The translations under genes and the position numbers were made by a program. DNA of 64,000 nucleotides from Pseudoxanthomonas mexicana (lineage in GTDB: Bacteria; Pseudomonadota; Gammaproteobacteria; Xanthomonadales; Xanthomonadaceae), in NCBI RefSeq assembly GCF_001556105.1, contig NZ_LSIF01000064.1:1-64000 (forward strand), read 5' to 3'. Positions 1-6,936 of the stretch are shown in pieces (the stretch's first letter is position 1; each line of letters opens with the position of its first letter). Below the pieces are notes generated by a model. That model was given only the letters and a program-made list of their open reading frames with translations, searched no databases and was not told the DNA's origin.

Positions 1-560
1 CGGTCATTGCCATCAATTATGGCAACCGGATGTCTACGAAAGGCTGGCCGGTCCATGGGGGACTGAACGCCCTCGTGAAGTCGAAGTACTTCTGGTTCGC
101 TGTCGCGATAACGATTCTGTGCTCTCGCTACTTCACAACTCCCGGCTGGTGGGAGCTCGCTATCACCGTGATACCCGGCCTGGTGGGATTTTCCATCGCT
201 GGCGTTGCAATCTTCGTAAGTTTGGGAAGCGACTCTCTGCGGGCAGTCATAGCAGGAAAGGATCCCAACGATCCTTCTCCGTCGCCATTCATGGCCTTCA
301 TGGCGATGTTCACTCATTTTGTGGTCATCCAGCTCATTGCACTTCTATGCGCCTTTGTTGCACAAGCCCTGTATGACGCCCGCCCCATAGCAAGCAATCC
401 ACTTGAGGGCCTGGCTAGCGAGCTTCGAGGTCCGTTCTGGTTAGTCGGTGGACTCCTATTCTGCTATGCGCTCTCGCTTTGCACCGCCTTAGCGATCGAG
501 ATATATCGGCTCGCGAAGATGATCGATGAGTTTCAGAGCCGCGAGAACAACTCAAGATAG
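1..560 (+). CDS. Four-helix membrane protein, unknown function (probably 5' partial)
   Basis: From the ATG at 30 the protein has 176 residues with four hydrophobic helices near residues 19-37, 42-65, 89-113 and 135-158 and a charged C-terminal tail. The frame stays open to the window edge before that ATG, and no good ribosome binding site precedes it, so the true start may lie upstream. I do not recognise a family. It lies 38 bases before an Mrr-like nuclease gene on the same strand, so the two are probably cotranscribed; a membrane sensor or effector partner in an anti-phage module is an inference. Confidence 0.7.
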   Translation, partial: VIAINYGNRMSTKGWPVHGGLNALVKSKYFWFAVAITILCSRYFTTPGWWELAITVIPGLVGFSIAGVAIFVSLGSDSLRAVIAGKDPNDPSPSPFMAFMAMFTHFVVIQLIALLCAFVAQALYDARPIASNPLEGLASELRGPFWLVGGLLFCYALSLCTALAIEIYRLAKMIDEFQSRENNSR

Positions 561-598
561 CGTGAGCTACCACCCCTTCCATCGAGAGGCAATGCAGC

Positions 599-1732
599 AT
601 GGCTGTTGTAACGCGCACACTCGGGCCGCTGCATTTCGAGGATCTGGAGCCGAAGCGATTTGAAGACCTTGTACGTCAACTGATCTACGACTTCCGGGAG
701 TGGTACAAGCTAGAGGCCACCGGAAGAAGTGGCGATGACGACGGCTTTGACGCGCGGGCCACAGAAGAAGTGAGTCGCAGTGTCGGCGAGGAGGATCAGG
801 CCGAACCCAGCTCAGCTCCTCACCGAACTTGGCTTGTTCAGTGCAAGCGCGAGAGGAAGATAAGTCCAAAAAAGCTTCTGGAGTATCTTGGCGGCATCCG
901 GGAATCCGCAGGCGAGCCCCTACATGGGCTGATCTTTGTTGCCGCTTGTGATTTTTCAAAAAAGGCAAGAGACGCTTTTAACTTTGCCTGCAGAGAGATG
1001 GGGCTGCAGGAGTGGTTTCTGCTAGGTAAAGCTGAACTTGAAGACCTGCTCATGAGGCCGAAGTATGATCACCTGCTGTACGGCTACTTCGGGGTCTCTC
1101 TCGGGGGAAGGCGGACGAATCCGTACGCTGCACTTCGCAAGTCACTCGCGGCAAAGCGCAAAGCAATTCGCGTACTGGATGATCATCACCACCGCCCGGT
1201 ACTAATTCGCGCAGCGGATGCCGAGGACTACCCCCACCCTACCGATGCTGAGAAGTTCAAAACGCGCCCTGGGTGGATCGTCAGGACATATCTTGGCCAC
1301 ACGTACGCAGGTCTTCTCTTCCTTCACAGGAAGCACTTTGCCTTCCTGGCCGAAAACTCGGTCGATTGGGACGCCGCCTTCTCGTTCAACGACGCTGTGA
1401 ACGCACACGACGATTACTGGAGCCACTTTCGCAAGCAACTAGCGTCCAGGCATGACGTCTTTACGGCGTGGGAGTCTCTTGGGGAGGATAGAGCTTGGCT
1501 CGAGATTCAGGCTGTCCTCCCGTACGATCGGATCATCGATATTGACGAGCACGGCGACGACTTGGCTGAATTTCCGCAGATCATAGTTGAGAGAGATGAC
1601 CAAGGGCACATCTTCTCTAGCGCGCATGCAGAAGTTTCTACGATCGGAAACGTCCGGCGGAGTCGACAACTAAGCTCACCAGAGGAAGACCGCGTATCTG
1701 CTTTCCCTGAAGGCCTCCGAGAAGAGGAATGA
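599..1732 (+). CDS. Mrr-like PD-(D/E)XK restriction endonuclease-family protein
   Basis: The 377-residue protein begins with a helix containing FEDLVRQLIYDF (residues 21-32), then GDDDGFD (45-51), then a strand ending WLVQCK (78-83). The order FExLV, GxxDxGxD, (E/Q)xK is the Mrr_cat restriction-endonuclease fold, with D51, Q81 and K83 as likely metal and catalytic residues. Residues from about 145 onward form a C-terminal half I do not recognise; it may sense or bind a target. The ATG has GAGAGG about nine bases upstream. It follows a membrane protein gene and lies inside a mobile element, so a defence role is likely but inferred. Confidence 0.75.
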   Translation: MAVVTRTLGPLHFEDLEPKRFEDLVRQLIYDFREWYKLEATGRSGDDDGFDARATEEVSRSVGEEDQAEPSSAPHRTWLVQCKRERKISPKKLLEYLGGIRESAGEPLHGLIFVAACDFSKKARDAFNFACREMGLQEWFLLGKAELEDLLMRPKYDHLLYGYFGVSLGGRRTNPYAALRKSLAAKRKAIRVLDDHHHRPVLIRAADAEDYPHPTDAEKFKTRPGWIVRTYLGHTYAGLLFLHRKHFAFLAENSVDWDAAFSFNDAVNAHDDYWSHFRKQLASRHDVFTAWESLGEDRAWLEIQAVLPYDRIIDIDEHGDDLAEFPQIIVERDDQGHIFSSAHAEVSTIGNVRRSRQLSSPEEDRVSAFPEGLREEE

Positions 1733-1758
1733 GGGTACGCTTCTCAGGCTCGACATGC

Positions 1759-2070
1759 TTAGCCAGTCGCCGCCTGAACAGCGAAAGCAAGCCGCAACCG
1801 GCGACCATGCACGCCACCACGTTCCGTCGAGGCCTGAAGAACAGGGACTCTGCTTTGAACGAAGGCGGCTATCCGATCTTCCGTCTCCAGCGCGCGCTGA
1901 AACCTATTCGGCTGATCCGAAATGAAAGCCGCGACTCTCGAGAAATGAGACGCATCAACGGAAGTCTTCTGAAGGCCGAGCTTCGCGCCCATCTGTGACG
2001 CTAAGACCATCGCGGACAGTCCCTGCCAAGCTGCGGGGCGACCGAATGGACCGGAATTGTGCTGCTGCAT
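1759..2070 (-). CDS. Hypothetical small element protein
   Basis: A 103-residue frame starts at an ATG at 2070 with GGAGA seven bases upstream, the best support for it being real. The protein begins MQQHNSGPFGRPAAWQG and has a mixed hydrophobic-basic sequence with no signal peptide or motif I recognise. It lies 173 bases downstream of the capsid gene on the same strand and converges on the nuclease gene. It could be a head-related or accessory protein of the satellite, but nothing in the sequence proves function. Confidence 0.5.
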   Translation of the reverse strand: MQQHNSGPFGRPAAWQGLSAMVLASQMGAKLGLQKTSVDASHFSRVAAFISDQPNRFQRALETEDRIAAFVQSRVPVLQASTERGGVHGRRLRLAFAVQAATG

Positions 2071-2095
2071 GGTGTTCTCCGAAGGATAGAGAGAT

Positions 2096-2130
2096 GGGGC
2101 CTGGCGCCGTCGCTCTCGGCGACAGGCCCC
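2096..2130. repeat. Strong hairpin in the capsid-to-small-ORF spacer
   Basis: GGGGCCTG at 2096-2103 pairs with CAGGCCCC at 2123-2130, and inside it CGCCG pairs with CGGCG. There is no U-tract on either strand, so it is not a classic terminator; an RNA-processing or stability element is possible. The rest of the 2071-2243 spacer shows only the second hairpin at 2221-2239. Confidence 0.55.
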
Positions 2131-2220
2131 GGTTTGCGCGATCGACCCTTGGAGGTGCCCAATGGGCTTGAAGAGCCTCACGCTGCCGAGGTTGTTTCGG
2201 ACACTCACGGCTTGTCCGCT

Positions 2221-2239
2221 ACGGGTGCGGGAGACCCGT
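2221..2239 (-). terminator. Small hairpin directly after the capsid stop codon
   Basis: ACGGGT at 2221-2226 and ACCCGT at 2234-2239 form a 6-bp stem starting five bases beyond the capsid stop. No T-run follows, so termination strength is doubtful; it may only protect the 3' end of the capsid message. Confidence 0.3.
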
Positions 2240-2243
2240 GGAG

Positions 2244-3695
2244 TTACGCCGTCGGCCGAATGCCCGTGATCAGCGTGAAGGCTCGCGCATACATCGCGGC
2301 CACGTCGACGCGCGCATGACAGATGAAGCCGATCTGCCCGGTTTCGGCATAGAGCTCGTTCGCCACCTGCACGCTGACACCTTCGCGGATGAAGAATACG
2401 AACTGGCTGAAGTCGCCTACGTAGATCTCGCTGCAGTTGTCCGAGCTGCCCACTTCGAGATCGGTTGGGATCTGCGAGGTTTGCAGGAACCTCATCGATT
2501 CCAGCAGCGGCGGCAGCCGCAAGGGCTGGCCCGTCGTGTCCGCGAGATTCGCGAAGGTGGCGAGATCTCTCGGATGCATGATGGCGGCAGTGGGCGCGGG
2601 GGCGTTGTTGGTAGTGCTTTCCTTCCACGCCGAGACCATGCAGCTGTAGTTGGTCGGCGCCGCGCCATTCGCTCCACCGAAAGCCACCGCATTGATATTC
2701 GCGATGTTCTTCAGACCACGGATCTCCGGAGCGGTACCTGTACCTCGGAGGCCAGCCCTGTCCATCTCTTTCGCGAAAGCTCCGGCGATCGCGAGATAGA
2801 GCGCGGCCTCCAGACCAGCCTGACTATCGCCCAGGAGTTCACGCGAGATCTTGAAGCGGAATGCCAGGCTGCGCGGCACAACGTCGATAGCCCTGAAGGT
2901 GGCATCACTTTCGGCGATGTTCCCGTTCTCGGAACGCCACGCGGCCGTGGGAATGTTGTCGATACCCGCGATCCGGAAGCTCTTGCCCTCGCCCTGCAGC
3001 ATCGCAACGGAGGCGCCAGCGCTGAGCAGCGAAGATGCTGGCACCAATGCCGAGAGAATGCCGGGTAGCAGCACGGAGGGCACGGTATATCCGCCGGCGG
3101 TGTCAGTGCCGACACTGAGACTGTTACGCACGGCCTCCGTCGTCTTCATGTTGGCGACACCGCGGAAGAAGTCTGCGATGTCGATGTCGCTTTCCGCTCC
3201 CAGACGGGCGACGCCAAGGCTGTCTGCCACGCCGACCTGGTCCTTCAGCGCTTGATTCGTGAAGAACGTGCCGATCCGCCTGCCCTCGTCATCGCGAAGA
3301 GCGTTGCTGAGCTTGCTGCGCCCGGAGAAGGTCGACTCGGCCGCCTCATCCAAGTCCAGCTGATTGGAAATCAAACCAATCTCGGCAGACAGGTAATCGA
3401 TCGTATTCACGATGTCCTCCGTCAACGTCGCGGGCTTCGATCGATCGTAGGAGTGCTGAACGGCGTTCATTGCTCGCCTAAGATCCGCGCGGCGCGCCAG
3501 CATCGAGCGTCGATCATCCGGAACGTCCTCGAGATTGAGGGTGACTCCCAGCTTCCCAAGCTCTGCCTTTGCGGAAGCTTTCAGTTGGCGATCTGCGAGG
3601 ACTTCACGAAACTCGGCGGTTCCGCCTCGGGCGCTCGGCGTCATGCTGGCAGAGATGGCGCGTGCGTGCGTGCCGTGGGGGTTGAATCTGTTCAT
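2244..3695 (-). CDS. HK97-family phage major capsid protein
   Basis: At 483 residues it has the layout of HK97-fold capsid precursors: a charged N-terminal scaffold-like (delta) region to about residue 190, then a capsid core containing SVGTDTAGGYTVPSVLLPG, a central SLAFRFKISRELLGDS stretch, an AMHPRDL-like IMHPRDLATF, and a C-terminal ARVDVAAMYARAFTLITG strand. The core motifs are typical of the family. A protease for maturation is not visible nearby. The ATG has AAGGA about nine bases upstream. It stands after a terminator, so it is probably transcribed from its own promoter. In phage satellites such a capsid can form small heads for the element's own DNA. Confidence 0.92.
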   Translation of the reverse strand: MNRFNPHGTHARAISASMTPSARGGTAEFREVLADRQLKASAKAELGKLGVTLNLEDVPDDRRSMLARRADLRRAMNAVQHSYDRSKPATLTEDIVNTIDYLSAEIGLISNQLDLDEAAESTFSGRSKLSNALRDDEGRRIGTFFTNQALKDQVGVADSLGVARLGAESDIDIADFFRGVANMKTTEAVRNSLSVGTDTAGGYTVPSVLLPGILSALVPASSLLSAGASVAMLQGEGKSFRIAGIDNIPTAAWRSENGNIAESDATFRAIDVVPRSLAFRFKISRELLGDSQAGLEAALYLAIAGAFAKEMDRAGLRGTGTAPEIRGLKNIANINAVAFGGANGAAPTNYSCMVSAWKESTTNNAPAPTAAIMHPRDLATFANLADTTGQPLRLPPLLESMRFLQTSQIPTDLEVGSSDNCSEIYVGDFSQFVFFIREGVSVQVANELYAETGQIGFICHARVDVAAMYARAFTLITGIRPTA

Positions 3696-3724
3696 GAGGT
3701 TTTTCCTTGGTTGCGACCCGGGAA

Positions 3725-3772
3725 ACGAAAAAGCGCGCCCGGATCAGTGGTTACTGATCTAGAGCGCGCTTT
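3725..3772 (-). terminator. Rho-independent terminator between zinc-ribbon and capsid genes
   Basis: On the minus strand GCGCGC arms (3764-3769 with 3733-3738) enclose an inner GATCAGT/ACTGATC stem (3742-3748 with 3753-3759) with a four-base loop, and the outer stem is followed by CTTTTTCGTTT. The stem overlaps the stop of the zinc-ribbon gene. It separates the integrase-to-terminase run from the capsid gene. Confidence 0.75.
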
Positions 3773-4019
3773 GGCGTGGCCTCGGCCGCAACTTCGGACC
3801 GGTGTCGGATTCGCCCGTGGGGCGTTCCGTCCTGGACCCGATCAGGATAATTCCAGCGCGCGCTGGTGCAAGGGGTTTCGTTACGGAGATTGCTGATCGC
3901 ATCTCCAGGTGCCGGCGCGCGCGGAATGCCGCTTGACGGCAAGCTCCGCTGCAGAACATACGGGGCCGCCCATTCGCGTTCTCGGAAACAACATTCCGGC
4001 AGCTGGGACATTGGGTCAT
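3759..4019 (-). CDS. Small zinc-ribbon-like protein
   Basis: The 86-residue protein opens with CPSC at residues 4-7 and continues with RMFCSGACRQAAFRARR, giving a CxxC-x15-CxxxC pattern suited to one zinc ion, followed by an arginine-rich helix. Similar short zinc-finger proteins are common in phage packaging and replication clusters and may bind nucleic acid. Its ATG overlaps the stop of the terminase small subunit gene (ATGA), so the two are translationally coupled. The C-terminal half from about residue 45 is low-complexity and unrecognised. Confidence 0.7.
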   Translation of the reverse strand: MTQCPSCRNVVSENANGRPRMFCSGACRQAAFRARRHLEMRSAISVTKPLAPARAGIILIGSRTERPTGESDTGPKLRPRPRQSAL

Positions 4020-4423
4020 GCCGGACGCCCCGCCGTGTGCCTGGCAAAGCGGTTGCCCTGAAGAGGTTCCTTGAAGGCCGTCACCTTGCTTCTGGTGGCC
4101 GGGGTAAGTCCGAGTTGCCCGAGCAGCGCCTCGAGTCGACGGAACTTCGCGTCCGACAGCATCGGCCCCAGCGCGCGGAAGTTGGCGAGCAATACAGCCG
4201 TCATCTCAACCACGAGCCGGTCCGCGTGGCGGAGCACGCCAGGGGGTGCGATTCGCTCGATTTCGCCCCAGCAAACACGCTGCTCGGCGGTCAGATGCAT
4301 CGGAGGATCCCCCAGAGCCCTATTGTCGACGGGCTCGTCAGCGCGATCGCGAAAGCGCTGGGGGTCATGACTCAGAGAGCCGGACAGCTGGTGAAGGGCA
4401 GTTGGCTTGCGAGGGCGCGCCAT
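4016..4423 (-). CDS. Phage terminase small subunit, P27 family type
   Basis: The 135-residue protein starts MARPRKPTALHQLSG, the usual basic N-terminus of P27-type small terminases, and continues with GDPPMHLTAEQRVCWGEI and a helical region containing DRLVVEMTAVLLANFRAL. Small terminases recognise the packaging site and recruit the large subunit. No large subunit gene is visible here, which in satellites means that a helper phage motor is redirected. The ATG has AGGTGA four bases upstream. Confidence 0.82.
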   Translation of the reverse strand: MARPRKPTALHQLSGSLSHDPQRFRDRADEPVDNRALGDPPMHLTAEQRVCWGEIERIAPPGVLRHADRLVVEMTAVLLANFRALGPMLSDAKFRRLEALLGQLGLTPATRSKVTAFKEPLQGNRFARHTAGRPA

Positions 4424-4515
4424 GGGTCACCTATTGCAATTTTGCGGGTGTGAAAATTTGGCTGGGCGTACGTGTCGTGGTCGAAGGGCCTTCTACTTTC
4501 GATGGCCCCCTCCCC

Positions 4516-5271
4516 TTACGCGGCTTGGGACTGCTCGAAGCGCTTCCATTGCTCGCCGGCGGTCGTGAGCAGATATCCGCCTGAGGCCGGATCGAAGCGC
4601 CACAACTTCAGCCAGTCGCCCTGGACGGCGTTCTGGTAGACCCGCGACCAGTCGCGATAGCGCTTCGTCTTGTCACCGCGATACCGATCCTGAAAGGCCA
4701 GCCAGGCGAGGTAGAGCCAGTCGTCCGGGATGCCCACCTGCTCAGCCCATCTGAATATGGGGTGGTCAGCTGCGATCGGCTCGGAGTGATCCGGCATGCC
4801 GTCTATCCACTCATCGAAAGTCGCTAGGGCGAGCGCGCGCTTGCGCGTGCCTTCTGTTGCTTTTGCTTTTCTCTTCTGTTTGGGTGCCATGCGTGGTACC
4901 GGTTCGGTGCCATGCGTGGTACCGGTTTCCGCCTCGTCGCTGCCATGCGTGGTACCGGTGCCGTGCGTGGCACTGGTGTCACTCATGGCACCACTTAGAA
5001 CGTAGTGGCTTGTGGCTCCGGTACGCCGTTCGACGATGATCCAACCTGTCGATTCAAGCGCCTTCAGCGCGCGCAGGACGTTGGTTCTGGGCAGCCCGGA
5101 TTCCGTCACGATCCGCGAGACGCTCGGGTAGCACCGGCCGCTGTATCGGTCGGCGTGTTCTATCAGCACCGCTGCCACGGCGATCGCCGCTTGAGACAGT
5201 CGCTTATCCCTGCAGATTCGCCCGAGGCGCCAGAGCTTCCCGGAATAGTTGAGGGGCGGGTCATGATCCAT
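4516..5271 (-). CDS. Winged-helix replication-initiator-like protein
   Basis: The 251-residue protein has an N-terminal winged helix (residues about 22-72, with LSQAAIAVAAVLIEHADRY, YPSVSRIVTESGLPRTNVLRAL and a wing at GWIIVERR), a short variable linker rich in GTTHG, a basic stretch (PKQKRKAKATEGTRKR) and a C-terminal domain containing WLYLAWLAFQDRY and YRDWSRVYQNAV. Two domains joined by a linker whose DNA carries repeats is the organisation of lambda O-type initiators. It sits between an AlpA-like gene and the terminase small subunit, where satellites usually carry their replication gene. Origin binding is an inference. Confidence 0.7.
   Translation of the reverse strand: MDHDPPLNYSGKLWRLGRICRDKRLSQAAIAVAAVLIEHADRYSGRCYPSVSRIVTESGLPRTNVLRALKALESTGWIIVERRTGATSHYVLSGAMSDTSATHGTGTTHGSDEAETGTTHGTEPVPRMAPKQKRKAKATEGTRKRALALATFDEWIDGMPDHSEPIAADHPIFRWAEQVGIPDDWLYLAWLAFQDRYRGDKTKRYRDWSRVYQNAVQGDWLKLWRFDPASGGYLLTTAGEQWKRFEQSQAA
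4884..4995. repeat. Iteron-like array inside the replication gene (candidate replication origin)
   Basis: A 20-base unit gtgccatgcgtggtaccggt occurs at 4884-4903 and identically at 4907-4926, with 19 of 20 bases at 4940-4959, a diverged copy at 4958-4977 and a weaker one at 4976-4995. Each of the first three copies holds a GGTACC palindrome. The first two are 23 bases apart, so they are read in different frames of the host gene (PVPRMA against GTTHGT). Conservation is therefore of DNA rather than peptide. Confidence 0.8.
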
Positions 5272-5315
5272 GCGCGCCTGCCTCGCCTAAGCGAAACAGC
5301 TCCAAGGGCCGCACG

Positions 5316-5567
5316 TCAGTCCTTCCCTTCCTGGCTGTGCGCAAGCTGCTTAGCGATGTAGTTCCGGAGCTCTTCCTCAGGGATGAGGGTTCGAGCACCC
5401 GCCTTGAAATGCCGGATCTCGCCTCGCGCGATCAGCTCATAGAGAGTCGTGCGGGAAACGCTCAGCCGGTGGCAGGCGTTGGGGACCGTATGCGCAAGCG
5501 GCGCCGTTTCATTGGTTGTCACTGTCCGTCCTCGGGTGTAGGGATGCCGACGTTTCGGCACGGACAT
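5316..5567 (-). CDS. AlpA/excisionase-like helix-turn-helix protein
   Basis: The conserved part carries a MerR-type excisionase helix-turn-helix: HTVPNACHRLSVSRTTLYEL, then IARGEIRHFKAGARTLIPEEELRNYI, the standard layout of Xis/AlpA proteins where the wing reads KAG-RTLIP. Such proteins bend DNA for excision or activate integrase transcription. The start is uncertain: ATG at 5567 gives 83 residues with GGA only a few bases ahead, while GTG at 5522 gives 68 residues with a better GAGGA six bases ahead. It lies 44 bases upstream of the replication gene and is probably in the same transcript. Confidence 0.8.
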   Translation of the reverse strand: MSVPKRRHPYTRGRTVTTNETAPLAHTVPNACHRLSVSRTTLYELIARGEIRHFKAGARTLIPEEELRNYIAKQLAHSQEGKD

Positions 5568-5633
5568 ATTCCGAGGATCCCAAGATGCAGACGACGGGAA
5601 CAATCGTGGCTGACCGCCCCCGATTTCCGCCCT

Positions 5634-6227
5634 TCACTTGTTATGACTGAACTCTCTCATGATCTTGGCAGCTTCGTTGCAATCGTCAGGGATTGGCACC
5701 CCACAAGTCGTGAGCAGTTCGCTCGCGCACTGAACGGCCTTCATTCGCGCCAATCCGCTCGAACTCTCAAGCTTGAGGACAACCGCGGCCAGGAGCTCGC
5801 CACGCGCGGTGGCGGGCTTCCTGCCGGCCTTCCCGCTCTCGGCGTCGACCCCTCGCTCAGCCTCAATGAGCACACCGCGAAGCTCTTCAAGATCACCAGA
5901 CACGCGCCTCCGCAGATCGGCGTACGGTTGACCGGCTCGTTTCAGACACACTTCATCCGCAGCAGCGCGCGCGCGTGGCGGAAGATCGTCCAGCTTTAGT
6001 TTCAGATCTCCTAGCTCGCTGATCATCCGTTCGAGAAAACGGAGCTCTTCGGAAACCTTCGGGGTCGATTCCTCGCTCCCACGAAGGCTCCGATAGAGAG
6101 AGACCCTCTCGCTCAGGTACTCCAAGAACATCGCCTGATCCAAGCCCGGGGCCAGTTCGATCAAGATCGCCCGGAGACGCCCTTCAGGGATGGCCTCGTC
6201 AACGAGCTCGCCTTCCGCCCAGCTCAT
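5634..6227 (-). CDS. Hypothetical element protein (197 aa)
   Basis: The protein is acidic and helical, with a likely coiled-coil segment around residues 58-95 (EELRFLERMISELGDLKLKLDD) and a basic patch AGRKPATARGELL near residue 135. There is no membrane segment or signal peptide. I do not recognise the family. Its ATG overlaps the stop of the 52-residue gene (ATGA), so it belongs to the tightly packed early operon downstream of the integrase. A regulatory or replication-accessory role would be a guess. Confidence 0.7.
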   Translation of the reverse strand: MSWAEGELVDEAIPEGRLRAILIELAPGLDQAMFLEYLSERVSLYRSLRGSEESTPKVSEELRFLERMISELGDLKLKLDDLPPRARAAADEVCLKRAGQPYADLRRRVSGDLEELRGVLIEAERGVDAESGKAGRKPATARGELLAAVVLKLESSSGLARMKAVQCASELLTTCGVPIPDDCNEAAKIMREFSHNK

Positions 6228-6382
6228 CTAGCCAGCTTGTCCAGGTCGCGGGACAGGCGCCGCAGTAGCTCAGCACAGGCGTATAGACGGCCATCCATAT
6301 CGCTGACCTCCCCGACCATGCCCGCAAGAATGTCGGCGACGCCATCGATGGATCCGGACACCACCTCAAGTTCACTGTTCAT
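6224..6382 (-). CDS. Hypothetical small element protein (52 aa)
   Basis: A 52-residue frame starts at ATG 6382 and ends with TGA at 6224, overlapping the next gene by ATGA and the previous gene by 11 bases. Such four-base coupling on both sides of a closely packed run supports translation. The sequence is amphipathic helical (SIDGVADILAGMVGEV, then ACAELLRRLSRDLDKL), possibly a dimerising coiled coil. No homologue is recognised. Confidence 0.55.
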   Translation of the reverse strand: MNSELEVVSGSIDGVADILAGMVGEVSDMDGRLYACAELLRRLSRDLDKLAR

Positions 6383-6584
6383 CGTTACTGCCCTCATCTG
6401 TGTTGCGGGTAAAGCGAGTGCTCAGCGCCTTCCCGATGTGATGTTCCCTAGCGTAAAGCGAGGCCGGCGGCGCGAACATGACCCTCTCCAACTCGGCAGC
6501 AAGCTTCGCAACTCGGTCGGGAGAAGGCACGTATCGTCGATGGGGCGCTACGGTTTTGGGAAAGCTGATCACGTTGTCGGCCAT
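6372..6584 (-). CDS. Hypothetical small element protein (70 aa)
   Basis: The likely start is the ATG at 6584 (MADNVISFPKTVAPHRR), one base after the stop of the 100-residue gene and about ten bases after GGGAG. A TTG at 6602 would give 76 residues but falls inside the upstream gene. The protein is basic at the N-terminus and helical after residue 25. Its end overlaps the 52-residue gene. I recognise no domain. Confidence 0.6.
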   Translation of the reverse strand: MADNVISFPKTVAPHRRYVPSPDRVAKLAAELERVMFAPPASLYAREHHIGKALSTRFTRNTDEGSNDEQ

Positions 6585-6585
6585 G

Positions 6586-6888
6586 TCAGGAAGCGCTCCC
6601 AATCACCGGGATCTCTACCCACTCTTCAGCCTCAGCGAAGATGGCCGCACTCGCGTCGTTAATGCTCACGTACGCTTGTGCCAACGTCGACTCTAGTCCC
6701 TTCAGGGCTTCGCCGATCGCGTTTTCCCACTCTTCAGCACTGAACTCCCCAGACTCCATGAACTTCGCGATCAGGCGCAGGTTGCAGCTCACCTGGTACA
6801 CCCTTTCATTGTGCTCATCGATCGTACGCAGTGCGGCCTCGCGGCTCTTGCCTGAGACTTCGCCAGCAACGACACTTTCGTTTCCCAT
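6586..6888 (-). CDS. Hypothetical element protein (100 aa)
   Basis: The ATG at 6888 (MGNESVVAGEVSGKSREAAL) has AGGAGA seven bases upstream, so I prefer it to longer frames reaching 6936. The protein is acidic and helical (EEWENAIGEALKGLESTLAQ) without cysteines beyond one and without membrane segments. Similar acidic proteins next to integrases often lack annotated function. It is the first gene of the overlapping small-gene run that follows the integrase stop at 6937. Confidence 0.65.
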   Translation of the reverse strand: MGNESVVAGEVSGKSREAALRTIDEHNERVYQVSCNLRLIAKFMESGEFSAEEWENAIGEALKGLESTLAQAYVSINDASAAIFAEAEEWVEIPVIGSAS

Positions 6889-6936
6889 AATCGTTCTCCT
6901 ATCGAGCGGTTGTGGAAGGCGGGCCGGGTGCCTCAA

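Noticed and set aside
2238..3068. Plus-strand frame opposite the capsid gene
   Set aside because: No motif or ribosome binding site, and the capsid reading is unambiguous.
4884..4995. Possible CRISPR array
   Set aside because: The 20-base units are spaced irregularly, some overlap, and they lie within a coding gene; there are no unique spacers or cas genes.
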